DNA of 64,000 nucleotides from Marinobacter lipolyticus SM19 (GTDB lineage Bacteria; Pseudomonadota; Gammaproteobacteria; Pseudomonadales; Oleiphilaceae): NCBI RefSeq assembly GCF_000397065.2, contig NZ_KE007327.1, positions 1 to 64,000 of the forward strand, read 5' to 3'. Shown piece by piece: positions 36,320 to 45,342 of this stretch (position 1 is its first letter; each line of letters starts with the position of its first letter). The notes under the pieces were generated by a model. It saw only the letters and a program-made list of their open reading frames with translations, ran no database searches and was not told where the DNA came from. The position numbers and the translations under genes were made by a program.

Positions 36320-36846
36320 CGGGTGGGCCAGTAGCGCTGCATTTCGACGAACAGGAACGACGCACTCCAGGTGATCAGTACCAGTCCCGTAAGGGACTCG
36401 ATTCCGGTCAGGAAGCGGAGGACACCCAGCGCTTCGATATCGCCATAGCCGAGTGTGGTAAAGGTTGTAAACGAGAAATGGACACAATCCAGCAGGCTGC
36501 CGCTGAAATTGCCGGTCAGCTCTCCCCAGGATTCGGCATGGTGCATGAAGTAAAAGACGGTGGCGAAGATCCAGACTTGAACCGTGTGGGCAGCGAGAAT
36601 GCCCAGCACGCCCGTAATCAGACGGAAGTGATAGCTCTGGCGCATCCGCGAGAGAAGACTGCTGAGGCGAATAAGAACCTCGTTGTGAATGACAACCACC
36701 ACGACAACAATAACAACGTTGAGAAGGGTCGCATTGAGGAGGTCGATATGTTCTGTTGCAGCCAAGGGTACCGTTCTCCGCGGAATCGTGGGGTTGGTCC
36801 TGATTGTATAGTAGTTTGATTCCATCAGCCCAAAGGCTTTATTCAC
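36316..36846 (-). CDS. Two-helix ion channel (potassium-type filter)
   Basis: This 176-residue membrane protein has a helix at about 38-55, another at about 75-100, and a pore loop with TTFTTLGYGDIEALG followed by a final helix (FLTGIESLTGLVLITWSASF). TLGYGD is the potassium-channel filter type, so it is a small Ion_trans_2 channel. No ligand or RCK domain is attached. The start is uncertain: GTG at 36846 or ATG at 36825, neither with a clear ribosome site. It lies between two RND operons on the opposite strand. Confidence 0.8.
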   Translation of the reverse strand: MNKAFGLMESNYYTIRTNPTIPRRTVPLAATEHIDLLNATLLNVVIVVVVVVIHNEVLIRLSSLLSRMRQSYHFRLITGVLGILAAHTVQVWIFATVFYFMHHAESWGELTGNFSGSLLDCVHFSFTTFTTLGYGDIEALGVLRFLTGIESLTGLVLITWSASFLFVEMQRYWPTR

Positions 36847-36865
36847 ATTAGCTGGTCAGCAAGTA

Positions 36866-38104
36866 ATGTCCAAACGACTCATTCCTGTATTGATTCTTGC
36901 CGTCGGTGTCGCCGGCTTTCTGTTTCTCAAGATGACCCGCCCGGAGCCCGCGGAGGTGGGAGCTACGGAGCGTAGCTGGCGTGTTCAGATTCAGCAGGTA
37001 GAGCCCGGCATCCATACCCCGGTGTTGCCCCTGTACGGTGAAGTTGTGGCTCCTGAGCAGCTGACGGTCACGGCGACGTTGGCCGGAAGAATCGGAGAAC
37101 GGCCGGTTACTGAAGGACAGCGGGTGAATGAGGGGGATCTTCTGGTGGCTCTCGATGACGATGATATCCAGCCTGCGTTGGCCCAGGCCGAGGCGCAGGT
37201 GGCGGATCTGGACGCGCAGATCCGTTCGGAACAGGTACGCCATCGGAACGATCAGGCGGCGCTGACCAATGAGCAGGCCATTCTCGATAACGCGCGCCGG
37301 CAGCTTGAGCGTACACGGTCACTGGTTAATCGTAACCTGGCGTCCCGTGAGGCACTGGAGGCCGCCACCGATGCCGCTGCCAGGGCGGAGCTTACCGTGA
37401 ACACCCGACAACGGGCTATTGAGGAACATCCGGCCCGCCTGCAGAGCCTGGAGGCGAAGTTGGCTCAGGCCAAGGCCAATCTCGACAGCACCCGGCGGGA
37501 TGCCAAGCGTGCCCGAATGCTTGCGCCGTTCGAGGGTATCGTGACCGGCATTCAGGTGGCTCGCGGTGATCAGGTCAGCCGGAACGAAGCCCTGCTGTCG
37601 CTGTATCCGGTTGAGGGTCTTGAGCTCCGGGCGCGGGTGCCGGAATTGTTTCGTGCCGAACTGCTGGACGCTCTGAGCCGGGGTGACACGCTGAGGGCGA
37701 CCAGCGCCGATAATAACCACCGGTTCCGGCTGACCCGGTTTGCCGGTACCAGTGATCCGTCTGGAACCGAAGCTATCCTGGAACTCGAAGGAGAGCCGAA
37801 GGGGCTCCGCCCGGGTGGATTGCTGCAGGTGACTCTCGAACGAGCCGCCCGGGGCAATACCGTTGCGATTCCATTCAGCGCGCTGTACGGCGCTGGCAGT
37901 GTCTACCTGATGACTGCAGACAGTCGGATGGAGCGAGTGAAGGTCGAGCGGATCGGCGAAGCACGAGGTCAGAATGGCGAGCGCCGTTTGCTGGTGTCCG
38001 GAGAAGCTCTGGCTTCAGGTGCACGCCTGATTACCACGCACCTGCCCAATGCGGTGACGGGGCTCAAGGTAGAAGTGGCTGACTCCGGAGCAGTGGAACA
38101 ATGA
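36866..38104 (+). CDS. Second RND efflux periplasmic adaptor protein
   Basis: This 412-residue membrane-fusion protein has an uncleaved or signal helix (LIPVLILAVGVAGFLFL), a lipoyl-like part (ATLAGRIGERPVTEGQRVNE), a long coiled-coil hairpin at about 105-205, then MLAPFEGIVTGIQVARGDQV. It differs clearly in sequence from the adaptor at 32040, so the two are not a recent duplication. It overlaps the next pump gene by four bases (ATGA). Confidence 0.88.
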   Translation: MSKRLIPVLILAVGVAGFLFLKMTRPEPAEVGATERSWRVQIQQVEPGIHTPVLPLYGEVVAPEQLTVTATLAGRIGERPVTEGQRVNEGDLLVALDDDDIQPALAQAEAQVADLDAQIRSEQVRHRNDQAALTNEQAILDNARRQLERTRSLVNRNLASREALEAATDAAARAELTVNTRQRAIEEHPARLQSLEAKLAQAKANLDSTRRDAKRARMLAPFEGIVTGIQVARGDQVSRNEALLSLYPVEGLELRARVPELFRAELLDALSRGDTLRATSADNNHRFRLTRFAGTSDPSGTEAILELEGEPKGLRPGGLLQVTLERAARGNTVAIPFSALYGAGSVYLMTADSRMERVKVERIGEARGQNGERRLLVSGEALASGARLITTHLPNAVTGLKVEVADSGAVEQ

Positions 38105-41100
38105 GGCGCAGGAAAGGCGTGATTGGCTTTTTTGTTCATCATCGGGTTGCCGCCAACCTGGTGATGCTGGTCATGCTGCTGGGGGGCGTGCTGGCGCTGA
38201 CCCGCATGAATATTCAGTTTTTCCCCACCTTTGCCCTGGACATAGTGAGCGTCCGGGTGGTCTGGAGTGGCGCTTCCGCGGAAGATGTCGAACAGGGAAT
38301 TACCAACCCCCTGGAACAACGGTTACGCAGCGTGGACGGTCTGAAAAAGATGACCTCCACATCGGCCCAGGGGGTATCGTCGATCACCCTGGAATTCCAG
38401 GAAAATACCAACCCGATTCAGGCCCTGGACGACGTTCGCCAGCAAGTGGACGAATTCACCAATCTGCCCGCTGAGGCGGAAGAGCCCCAGGTTGCCCGGG
38501 TGGAACGCTATGAACCGGTAGCCCGGTTGCTGGTCTTTGGTGATGTGGATCGCCGTGAGTTGCGGCAGTTGGCTTATCGTTTCGAGGATGAGTTGCTGCA
38601 ACAGGGCATTGACCGTGTGTCCATTCGGGGACTGCCTGAGCAACAAATCAGTATCGATGTGCCCGTTGAACGTCTGGAGACACTGGGGCTTTCACTGGAG
38701 CAGATCGCCGGGCGTGTCTCTGCCATATCGCGGGATTTGCCCGCCGGGATGATGGCGCAACAGGACGCCACCCGCGAGTTGCGGGCTGTCGAGCAGCGTC
38801 GAAGCCCTCAGGAGTTCGAGAATGTGCCCGTGCTCAGTGGTGAGCGAATTCAGCTGAATCTCGGGGATATTGCCATCATCCGGCAAGAGGCCCGCGAGAA
38901 CCAGGTGACCCTCGAGCAGGATGGCAAGCCGGCGGTGGAACTTCAGTTACAGCGGGCAGAAAACGGTAATTCTCTGGCTGCGGCCGAGATTCTGGAGAAC
39001 TGGCTGGCGGATACCCGACCGGTGTTGCCGCCAACCGTAGAACTGGAAGTTTACGATGAAACCTGGCAGCTGCTGAACGATCGTATTTCCCTGCTGGTGA
39101 CCAATGGCCTGGGCGGCCTGGTGCTGGTGATCTGTCTGCTGTACCTGTTCCTGCCGGGCCGTGTGGCCCTGTGGGTTGCCGTCGGCATTCCGACGGCTTT
39201 CCTTGCGGCCATGGCGGTGCTCTGGCTGATCGGTGGTTCCATTAACATGATTTCGCTGTTCGCGCTGATCATGGCGTTGGGGGTGATCGTCGATGATGCC
39301 ATTGTGGTGGGCGAAGACGCCGATGCCCATGCCCGCATGGGTGAGGAATCCATATACGCCTCCGAGGGGGCAGCAAAACGCATGGTCTGGCCGGTGCTGG
39401 CGTCTTCCCTGACCACCGTCGCAGCTTTCATGCCGCTGTTGGTGGTCGGTGGTGTGATTGGAAATATCCTTGGGGATATTCCCTTGGTGATGATCTGTGT
39501 GCTGGTCGCCTCGCTGCTGGAATGTTTTATTGTTCTGCCGGCCCACTTGCGACACGCCTTTGTTCCCCGTCCAAAAAAGAAAACGGAAAAGGTAGCACCC
39601 GAGCCGGAACAGCCCGGTCCGGTTGAACGCTTCCGGCGTGGCTTTGAGCAGCGTTTTGAACAGTTCCGGGACGGGCGATTCCGCCGACTCTCCCGTTACA
39701 CTCTGGAGCACCGTGGCGCCACGGTTGCCGGCGCCGTTGCCCTGGCCATTGTGACCGTTGGGTTGCTGGCTGGCGGTAGGCTCGGGTTCAATTTCTTCCC
39801 GACGCCGGAACCCTCGGTATTTCACGCCAATGTCAGCTTTGTCGCCGGCACTGACCGGGGAACGGTGGATGACTTCCTGGCTCAGATGCAGAGAACACTC
39901 AATGAGACGGAAGACGCCCTGGGTGGGGATTTCATTCTCAATGCGGTCACCACGCAGGGGGCAACCCAGAGTGCTGAGGGCAGCTCACGCAGCGGCGACG
40001 AGCTGGGGGCCATAATGGTTGAGCTGGTGCCCTCGGATCGGCGATCGGTGCGCAACCCCGAGTTCATCACCGAATGGCGCAGCCGGCTGGACATGCCTGC
40101 CGGGATGGACAATCTCACCATTTCGGAACGCCAGGCCGGCCCACCGGGCCGGGATGTGAATGTCCGACTGACCGGCGACAATGCCGAAAACCTGAAGCGG
40201 GCAGCCGATGAGCTGATCCAGGCGCTTTCAACCCTGCCAGGGGTGCTGGACGTTGAGGATGACATGCCGTGGGGGCGTGAACAGCTGATCTATCAGGTCA
40301 GCGCCTATGGAGAAGCCCTGGGACTGACCACCGCGGATCTCGGACAGCAACTCAGGGCGGCTTTCGATGGCCGGGTTGCACAGATATACCAGGATGGCCG
40401 CGACGAGGTGGAAGTACGCGTGCAGTTGCCGCGGGATCAGCGCGAGCGTCTGTCGACCCTTTCGCGGATCACAGTGCGGGTTCCGGACGGACGCTTTGTG
40501 CCGCTTACCCAGGTGATGAACCTCGACCACCGCCAGGGCTTCCAGGCTCTGCGTCACGCGGATGGGAAACTGTCGATTGAGGTCACATCGGGGCTGAACA
40601 CCCGGGTCAGCACCACCGATCAGGTTCTGGAAAGCCTGCAGTCTGAGGCGCTACCGGACATCGCCGGTCGCTACAATGTGCGCTACAGCTTTGAAGGCCG
40701 GTCGGCGGACCAGCGGGAAACCATGGCCGATATGAAAACGGGGCTGGTGATTGGCCTGGGGCTGATGTACGTGGTGCTGGTCTGGGTGTTTGCGTCCTGG
40801 AGCCTGCCGCTGATCGTGATGGCCATTATCCCGTTTGCCCTGGTGGGTGCTTTGCTGGGGCACTGGCTGATGGGGCTGCAGCTGACCATTCTGTCCCTGT
40901 TTGGTCTGTTCGGCCTGTCCGGCATTGTGGTCAATAACGCCATTATTCTCGTCGCTTTCTATAATCAGCAGCGGCAGAAAGGGTTGGGCATTACCGACGC
41001 GCTCAATGAGGCCGCCGTTCAGCGGATGCGGGCGGTGATACTGACGTCACTGACCACCATCGGCGGGCTGTTGCCGCTGATGTTCGAAACGTCCCTGCAG

Positions 41101-41268
41101 GCACAGTTCCTGATTCCCATGGCCACGTCCATTGCCTTCGGGCTGGGGCTGTCGACTTTGCTGGTCCTGGTGGTCATTCCGGCGCTCCTGTCCTGGCTTG
41201 AACAGTTCCGTGAGTGGCGGGCGCGGCGTCACGGTTCCACTGCCGAGCCCCTGAGCGCTCCTGACTAA
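38101..41268 (+). CDS. Second RND efflux pump, inner-membrane subunit
   Basis: This 1055-residue RND pump has the standard two-fold plan. It starts with GVIGFFVHHRVAANLVMLVM and has FSLFALIMALGVIVDDAIVV-type first block (about 385-405) and LFGLFGLSGIVVNNAIILVA in the second. The periplasmic part contains SVRVVWSGASAEDVEQGITN. It is more like the AcrB/MexF-type export group of marine bacteria whose substrates are mostly unknown. The ABC-ATPase gene begins 17 bases after it, so it may be co-transcribed with the Att-type operon. Confidence 0.9.
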   Translation: MRRRKGVIGFFVHHRVAANLVMLVMLLGGVLALTRMNIQFFPTFALDIVSVRVVWSGASAEDVEQGITNPLEQRLRSVDGLKKMTSTSAQGVSSITLEFQENTNPIQALDDVRQQVDEFTNLPAEAEEPQVARVERYEPVARLLVFGDVDRRELRQLAYRFEDELLQQGIDRVSIRGLPEQQISIDVPVERLETLGLSLEQIAGRVSAISRDLPAGMMAQQDATRELRAVEQRRSPQEFENVPVLSGERIQLNLGDIAIIRQEARENQVTLEQDGKPAVELQLQRAENGNSLAAAEILENWLADTRPVLPPTVELEVYDETWQLLNDRISLLVTNGLGGLVLVICLLYLFLPGRVALWVAVGIPTAFLAAMAVLWLIGGSINMISLFALIMALGVIVDDAIVVGEDADAHARMGEESIYASEGAAKRMVWPVLASSLTTVAAFMPLLVVGGVIGNILGDIPLVMICVLVASLLECFIVLPAHLRHAFVPRPKKKTEKVAPEPEQPGPVERFRRGFEQRFEQFRDGRFRRLSRYTLEHRGATVAGAVALAIVTVGLLAGGRLGFNFFPTPEPSVFHANVSFVAGTDRGTVDDFLAQMQRTLNETEDALGGDFILNAVTTQGATQSAEGSSRSGDELGAIMVELVPSDRRSVRNPEFITEWRSRLDMPAGMDNLTISERQAGPPGRDVNVRLTGDNAENLKRAADELIQALSTLPGVLDVEDDMPWGREQLIYQVSAYGEALGLTTADLGQQLRAAFDGRVAQIYQDGRDEVEVRVQLPRDQRERLSTLSRITVRVPDGRFVPLTQVMNLDHRQGFQALRHADGKLSIEVTSGLNTRVSTTDQVLESLQSEALPDIAGRYNVRYSFEGRSADQRETMADMKTGLVIGLGLMYVVLVWVFASWSLPLIVMAIIPFALVGALLGHWLMGLQLTILSLFGLFGLSGIVVNNAIILVAFYNQQRQKGLGITDALNEAAVQRMRAVILTSLTTIGGLLPLMFETSLQAQFLIPMATSIAFGLGLSTLLVLVVIPALLSWLEQFREWRARRHGSTAEPLSAPD

Positions 41269-41284
41269 TCCTGACGGGAAATAC

Positions 41285-41962
41285 ATGGTGGCATCCTTGC
41301 TTACGGCCCGAGGCCTGAACAAGCAGTTCCGCAGCGGCAATCAGCCGGTGTCGGTGTTCCGTAATCTCTCCCTGCAACTGGATCGGGGCGAGTCACTGGC
41401 CCTGACCGGCCGTTCGGGGTCCGGAAAAAGTACCTTGCTCAATATCCTGTGTGGTCTGGAGCAGCCTGACACCGGCAGCGTGCAGGTGCTCGACGAGGTT
41501 TTTGAAGGAAATAATACTGATCGTCAGACTGAAGCCCGCTGGGCGAACTTGCGCCGGCAGCAGATCGGCGTGGTGTTCCAGGAAGCGAACCTGATGCCCG
41601 CCCTGTCGTTGCTGGACAATGTCCGCCTGCGGGCAGGGCTGGCGGGACAGAATGAGGATGACTGCAGGGACTGGCTCGAGCGTCTGCGGATTGGTGAGCT
41701 TGCCGGCCGCTTTCCGGACCAGGTGTCCGGTGGTCAGCGCCAGCGCGCTGCCCTGGCCATGGTGTTTGCCATGAACCCGGCCCTGATCCTCGCCGATGAG
41801 CCCACTGGCAGCCTGGATCGCCATACCGCTGAAGACGTCACTGGACAACTCTTTGATCTTCAGTCCCGTCACGGCTGCGGATTGATCCTGGCTACCCACG
41901 ATGCCGAACTGGCTACCCGGTGCAGCCACCATCTGGACCTCGGGCATCTGCCCGAAACCTGA
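41285..41962 (+). CDS. ABC transporter ATPase (LolD/MacB/AttE type)
   Basis: This 225-residue ATPase has Walker A GRSGSGKST (about 40-48), a VSGGQRQRAALA signature, Walker B LILADEPTGSLD and the H-loop ATHD. It is of the MacB/LolD group, which works with FtsX-type permeases in mechanotransmission rather than classic transport. It lies 17 bases after the RND gene; the permease starts nine bases after its stop. Confidence 0.9.
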   Translation: MVASLLTARGLNKQFRSGNQPVSVFRNLSLQLDRGESLALTGRSGSGKSTLLNILCGLEQPDTGSVQVLDEVFEGNNTDRQTEARWANLRRQQIGVVFQEANLMPALSLLDNVRLRAGLAGQNEDDCRDWLERLRIGELAGRFPDQVSGGQRQRAALAMVFAMNPALILADEPTGSLDRHTAEDVTGQLFDLQSRHGCGLILATHDAELATRCSHHLDLGHLPET

Positions 41963-41970
41963 GGCAGCCA

Positions 41971-44244
41971 ATGACCGTTTTCTCCGCTCTGCTCAGCCAT
42001 TATCGCCGTCACCCGCTGCAACTGCTGGCACTGGCGTTGATGATTGTGTTGGCAACCATGTTGTGGACCGGCGTCAGCCATCTTACCGACCACGCACGGG
42101 CCAGCCTTGCCCAGAGTGAGCGGGCTATAGCCGGTCAGCAACAGCTGGTGCGGGAGGATGGGCAGGCGTTGTCCGTGCAGGATTTCGCCTATTTGCGGCG
42201 TCAGGGATTGTGTGTGATGCCCTGGCTGGAGGTCCAGCGGCCGCCGCCGGAAGGGCGTGTGATTGGTGTGGATCCGTTCGCAAGCGCCTGTTTCGGGACC
42301 GAGGCGCCCGGTCAGGCCGGAGTGGATGCGCTGAACGGGACGCCTTTCCTCGATATCGCTGAGGCGAAGGCGATGGTTCGTCAGGGCAGTGACGGGGCTC
42401 TTTCTCTTCTGGTGCCAGTAGATGTCGAAGCTGATGCTGTTCCTGCTGACTACCGCCTGAAGGACTTCTCGATGGGGCCGGCTACCGGCGAACTGGGAGA
42501 GAGCTTCCTGTTGAATCTGGATGCCCTCGGGGTTCTGGTGTTGCTGATAACGGCGCTTCTGGTGCGCAGCGTCTACCAGTTGGGGTTAGTGCAGCGTCGC
42601 GAGAGTTTTGCGTTGCTGGGGCGCTTTGGCGTGCCCGCTGCCCGGGTTCAGGTCCTGTTGCTGATTGAGATGGTTGTGCTGACGTCGGTCTGCGTGATCC
42701 CCGGGATCTGGCTGGGGCGGTTGTTGGCGGAAATGCTCGGTGGCAGCTTTGGCCAGGTTCTGGAAAGCCTGTTTGATGCGCCTCTGTACGCAGTGGGTGG
42801 TGATGGCTTTGTCCTGCCCGCACTGGTCATGGTGACCGTGGTGTTGTTGGCGTGCTTTGCCGATAGATGGCTGTTGCGGAGGTTGCCATGGATATCGGGA
42901 AGACAGTCGGTGTTGTGGTTCGGTGTGCCTGCCCTCGGGCTGGGCCTGGCAATGGTTGCCTGGCCGTTTACTCTTGGTTGGCTGTATGTAGGTATTGCCC
43001 TGGTGTTTGTGGCTGTGGGGTTGCTGACGCCACGAGTGCTCTCTTTCGTCGCGCAATGGCGCGCCGAGGGCGCGGGTGCAATCACGCTATGGCAACGGCG
43101 GGAGTTGGCGGTACTGTTCCGTCGCCTGGCCCTGCCAGTAGTGGCGCTGCAGTTTGCCGTGGCCATGGTGCTGGCAATCCAGGCTTTGGTGACGACGTTC
43201 GAGGACACCTTCGAGCGTTGGCTGGGCCAGCGTCTGGAGGCCGAATTCTATGTGGAAGTGCCTGAGCAATCCGCAGCGGCGGACGGGGTCCGTTACCTTG
43301 CAGGTCTGTCAGGGCTGGGTGACTGGCATCTCGTTCAGCGAGGTAAAACACACGTGGTGCCGGAAATGGCAGGCGACGATGCTGCGACTTCTGTGGAAGT
43401 CGACTTGTTTTCAATCTCTCCAATCGGGCCATTGGTCACGGGCTGGACATTGCTTGATGCCACACCGGATGCCTGGGAAAAGCTGGCTGCCGGCCAGGGC
43501 GTGATGGTGAATGAACAACTGGCGCGACGTCAGGGGTATCAGCCTGGCGACCCAATCGGTTTTGTCCTCGGAGAGCAAACCCTGGCGCTGCCAGTGGTCG
43601 GTGTGTACGCGGATTATGGTCGTCCAGACGGAGAGATCCTGGTTGCGGGGAAAATTTTACCGGAGACCTTCAACACCCGCTTTCAAAGCCTGTCCCTGAA
43701 CCCCGGTACATTGGCCATGGCGGAGATCGAGCAGGGCCTGGCGACTGTCTGGAATATCGACCAACTGACGGTCCGGGATAACGGCAGTATTCGGTCCCTG
43801 GCCTCGGGAGTGTTTGATCAGACCTTCCTGATTACCCGCGCCATTACAGTGTTGACGTTGGTGCTGGCGGGAACGTCGCTACTGGTCATGGGGTGGGTGT
43901 TTTTTACCACGCGGGCCCGGTACTACCGGTTGTTGTTTGTCTGGGGGCTGTCACGTCGGGAAGCGGCAGGCCAGCTGCGGTGGCTGGCCATGTGCCTGAC
44001 CGGTGCGGTTGCTGTGGCGGCCCTGCCATTGGGGGTATGGCTGACGTGGACACTGGTCAGTCGCATCAATCCACTGGCGTTTGGCTGGTCTCTGCCGATG
44101 GCAGTATATCCCGGATTCTGGCTGGAAATGTTGGTGCTGTGCCTGGTAATTGGCCTTGCGATTGCTGTGCTGATGCGCCGACAGCTCGGAGCTGGGGTGG
44201 CGGCCCCGGTCGTGGCCAATGTCTCAGGTGGGGGTGAGCGATGA
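41971..44244 (+). CDS. FtsX-family ABC permease (AttF/AttG-like)
   Basis: This 757-residue permease has an N-terminal helix (HPLQLLALALMIVLATMLW), a periplasmic domain, then FtsX-type helix groups at about 190-400 and near the C-terminus (LVMGWVFFTTRARYYRLLFV, LWGLSRREAAGQLR). Its length and two FtsX domains fit a one-chain version of AttF/AttG. The ATG at 41971 with GAGG before it is chosen over 41920, which lies inside the ATPase gene. It ends four bases inside the next gene. Confidence 0.85.
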   Translation: MTVFSALLSHYRRHPLQLLALALMIVLATMLWTGVSHLTDHARASLAQSERAIAGQQQLVREDGQALSVQDFAYLRRQGLCVMPWLEVQRPPPEGRVIGVDPFASACFGTEAPGQAGVDALNGTPFLDIAEAKAMVRQGSDGALSLLVPVDVEADAVPADYRLKDFSMGPATGELGESFLLNLDALGVLVLLITALLVRSVYQLGLVQRRESFALLGRFGVPAARVQVLLLIEMVVLTSVCVIPGIWLGRLLAEMLGGSFGQVLESLFDAPLYAVGGDGFVLPALVMVTVVLLACFADRWLLRRLPWISGRQSVLWFGVPALGLGLAMVAWPFTLGWLYVGIALVFVAVGLLTPRVLSFVAQWRAEGAGAITLWQRRELAVLFRRLALPVVALQFAVAMVLAIQALVTTFEDTFERWLGQRLEAEFYVEVPEQSAAADGVRYLAGLSGLGDWHLVQRGKTHVVPEMAGDDAATSVEVDLFSISPIGPLVTGWTLLDATPDAWEKLAAGQGVMVNEQLARRQGYQPGDPIGFVLGEQTLALPVVGVYADYGRPDGEILVAGKILPETFNTRFQSLSLNPGTLAMAEIEQGLATVWNIDQLTVRDNGSIRSLASGVFDQTFLITRAITVLTLVLAGTSLLVMGWVFFTTRARYYRLLFVWGLSRREAAGQLRWLAMCLTGAVAVAALPLGVWLTWTLVSRINPLAFGWSLPMAVYPGFWLEMLVLCLVIGLAIAVLMRRQLGAGVAAPVVANVSGGGER

Positions 44245-45332
44245 CGTGTTGTTTTCAACCGCTTCGATGGGGCTTGATGGCCTTGGTCCTTGGCCTGACG
44301 GCGTGTTCGGAAACTCCGGAATCCGCTGGGTTTGCAGGCCTGGCCGAACAGGTAGATGAGGATGTCTTCGCTCAGCCGGCACCAGGGCATCGGTTGCGGT
44401 TCCCCGAGGATTTCGGGCCTCACCCACGACACCGCATCGAATGGTGGTACCTGACTGCCAATCTCACCACCGAGCAGGGGGAACCGCTTGGTCTGCAGTG
44501 GACCCAGTTCCGCCAGGCTCTGGAAGCACGCGATCCCGGCGAACCTGAGCCTGAACCAGACAGTTGGCCCCTGGACGCGGCCTGGATGGCCCACGCGGCA
44601 GTATCCTTTCAAGGGCAGCACTGGTTCTCCGAAAAACTGGCCCGGGGTGGCATCGGGCAGGCTGGGGCGACGGCGGAGCCCTTTGAGGTCTGGCTCGACG
44701 ATTGGCATATGCGGGTGGAGGGCGACGGGCGCTGGCGGCTGCAGGTCAGTGGTGACGGCTGGTCATACGACCTGCGAGTGACGATTGAGGGGGAGCCGGT
44801 TGCCCATGGTGACGACGGTTTCAGCCCCAAATCCGCCAGTGGCGAAGGCTCGATGTACTTCAGTCTGGTGGATCTGGCCATTGAAGGTGAGGTGACGCTC
44901 GACGGTGAAACCTTTGGGGTGTCAGGGCAGGGTTGGTTCGACCGGGAATGGAGCAGCCAGTTTCTGAAAGCCGGTCAACAGGGCTGGGACTGGTTTGCTC
45001 TGCATCTGGAGTCTGGAGACAAGCTGATGATGTTCCGCTTGCGCGAGGCGGGTGGGGATTTCCTGTCAGGCACCTGGGTGACGCCGGAACGGGAGGTCAT
45101 TCCGCTAGGGGCCGATACGATGACGCTGGAGGTTGTAGAGCATCGCGACACTGCTGAGGGCAACATACCGGCACAGTGGCATATTCGCATTCCCGGGCGA
45201 CAGGCTGATTTCAATGTGATGGCGCCACAGGGGCAGTACTGGAACGACGGTTTATTCCCTTACTGGGAAAGCCCGGTCAGCGTCACCGGCAGCCATCAGG
45301 GTGAGGGCTACATGGAGCTGACCGGGTACTAG
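44241..45332 (+). CDS. AttH-like lipocalin-fold lipoprotein
   Basis: This 363-residue lipoprotein has lipobox LTAC at about 19-22. It is of the AttH/CrtC-like double-lipocalin family, marked by HPRHRIEWWYLTANL, GLQWTQFRQA and SGQGWFDREWSSQFL. In Agrobacterium attH lies with attEFG, an ABC exporter set, and here too the ABC-ATPase and FtsX permease precede it directly. A role in moving or modifying a lipid-like compound at the envelope is inferred; family members in carotenoid pathways are hydratases. Confidence 0.85.
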   Translation: MTCCFQPLRWGLMALVLGLTACSETPESAGFAGLAEQVDEDVFAQPAPGHRLRFPEDFGPHPRHRIEWWYLTANLTTEQGEPLGLQWTQFRQALEARDPGEPEPEPDSWPLDAAWMAHAAVSFQGQHWFSEKLARGGIGQAGATAEPFEVWLDDWHMRVEGDGRWRLQVSGDGWSYDLRVTIEGEPVAHGDDGFSPKSASGEGSMYFSLVDLAIEGEVTLDGETFGVSGQGWFDREWSSQFLKAGQQGWDWFALHLESGDKLMMFRLREAGGDFLSGTWVTPEREVIPLGADTMTLEVVEHRDTAEGNIPAQWHIRIPGRQADFNVMAPQGQYWNDGLFPYWESPVSVTGSHQGEGYMELTGY

Positions 45333-45342
45333 CCGGCAGGCT

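Noticed and set aside
41285-45332. The ABC/FtsX/AttH group as a macrolide exporter MacB
   Set aside because: The permease is of the long two-domain FtsX form and is followed by an AttH-like protein; no MacA adaptor is in the group.
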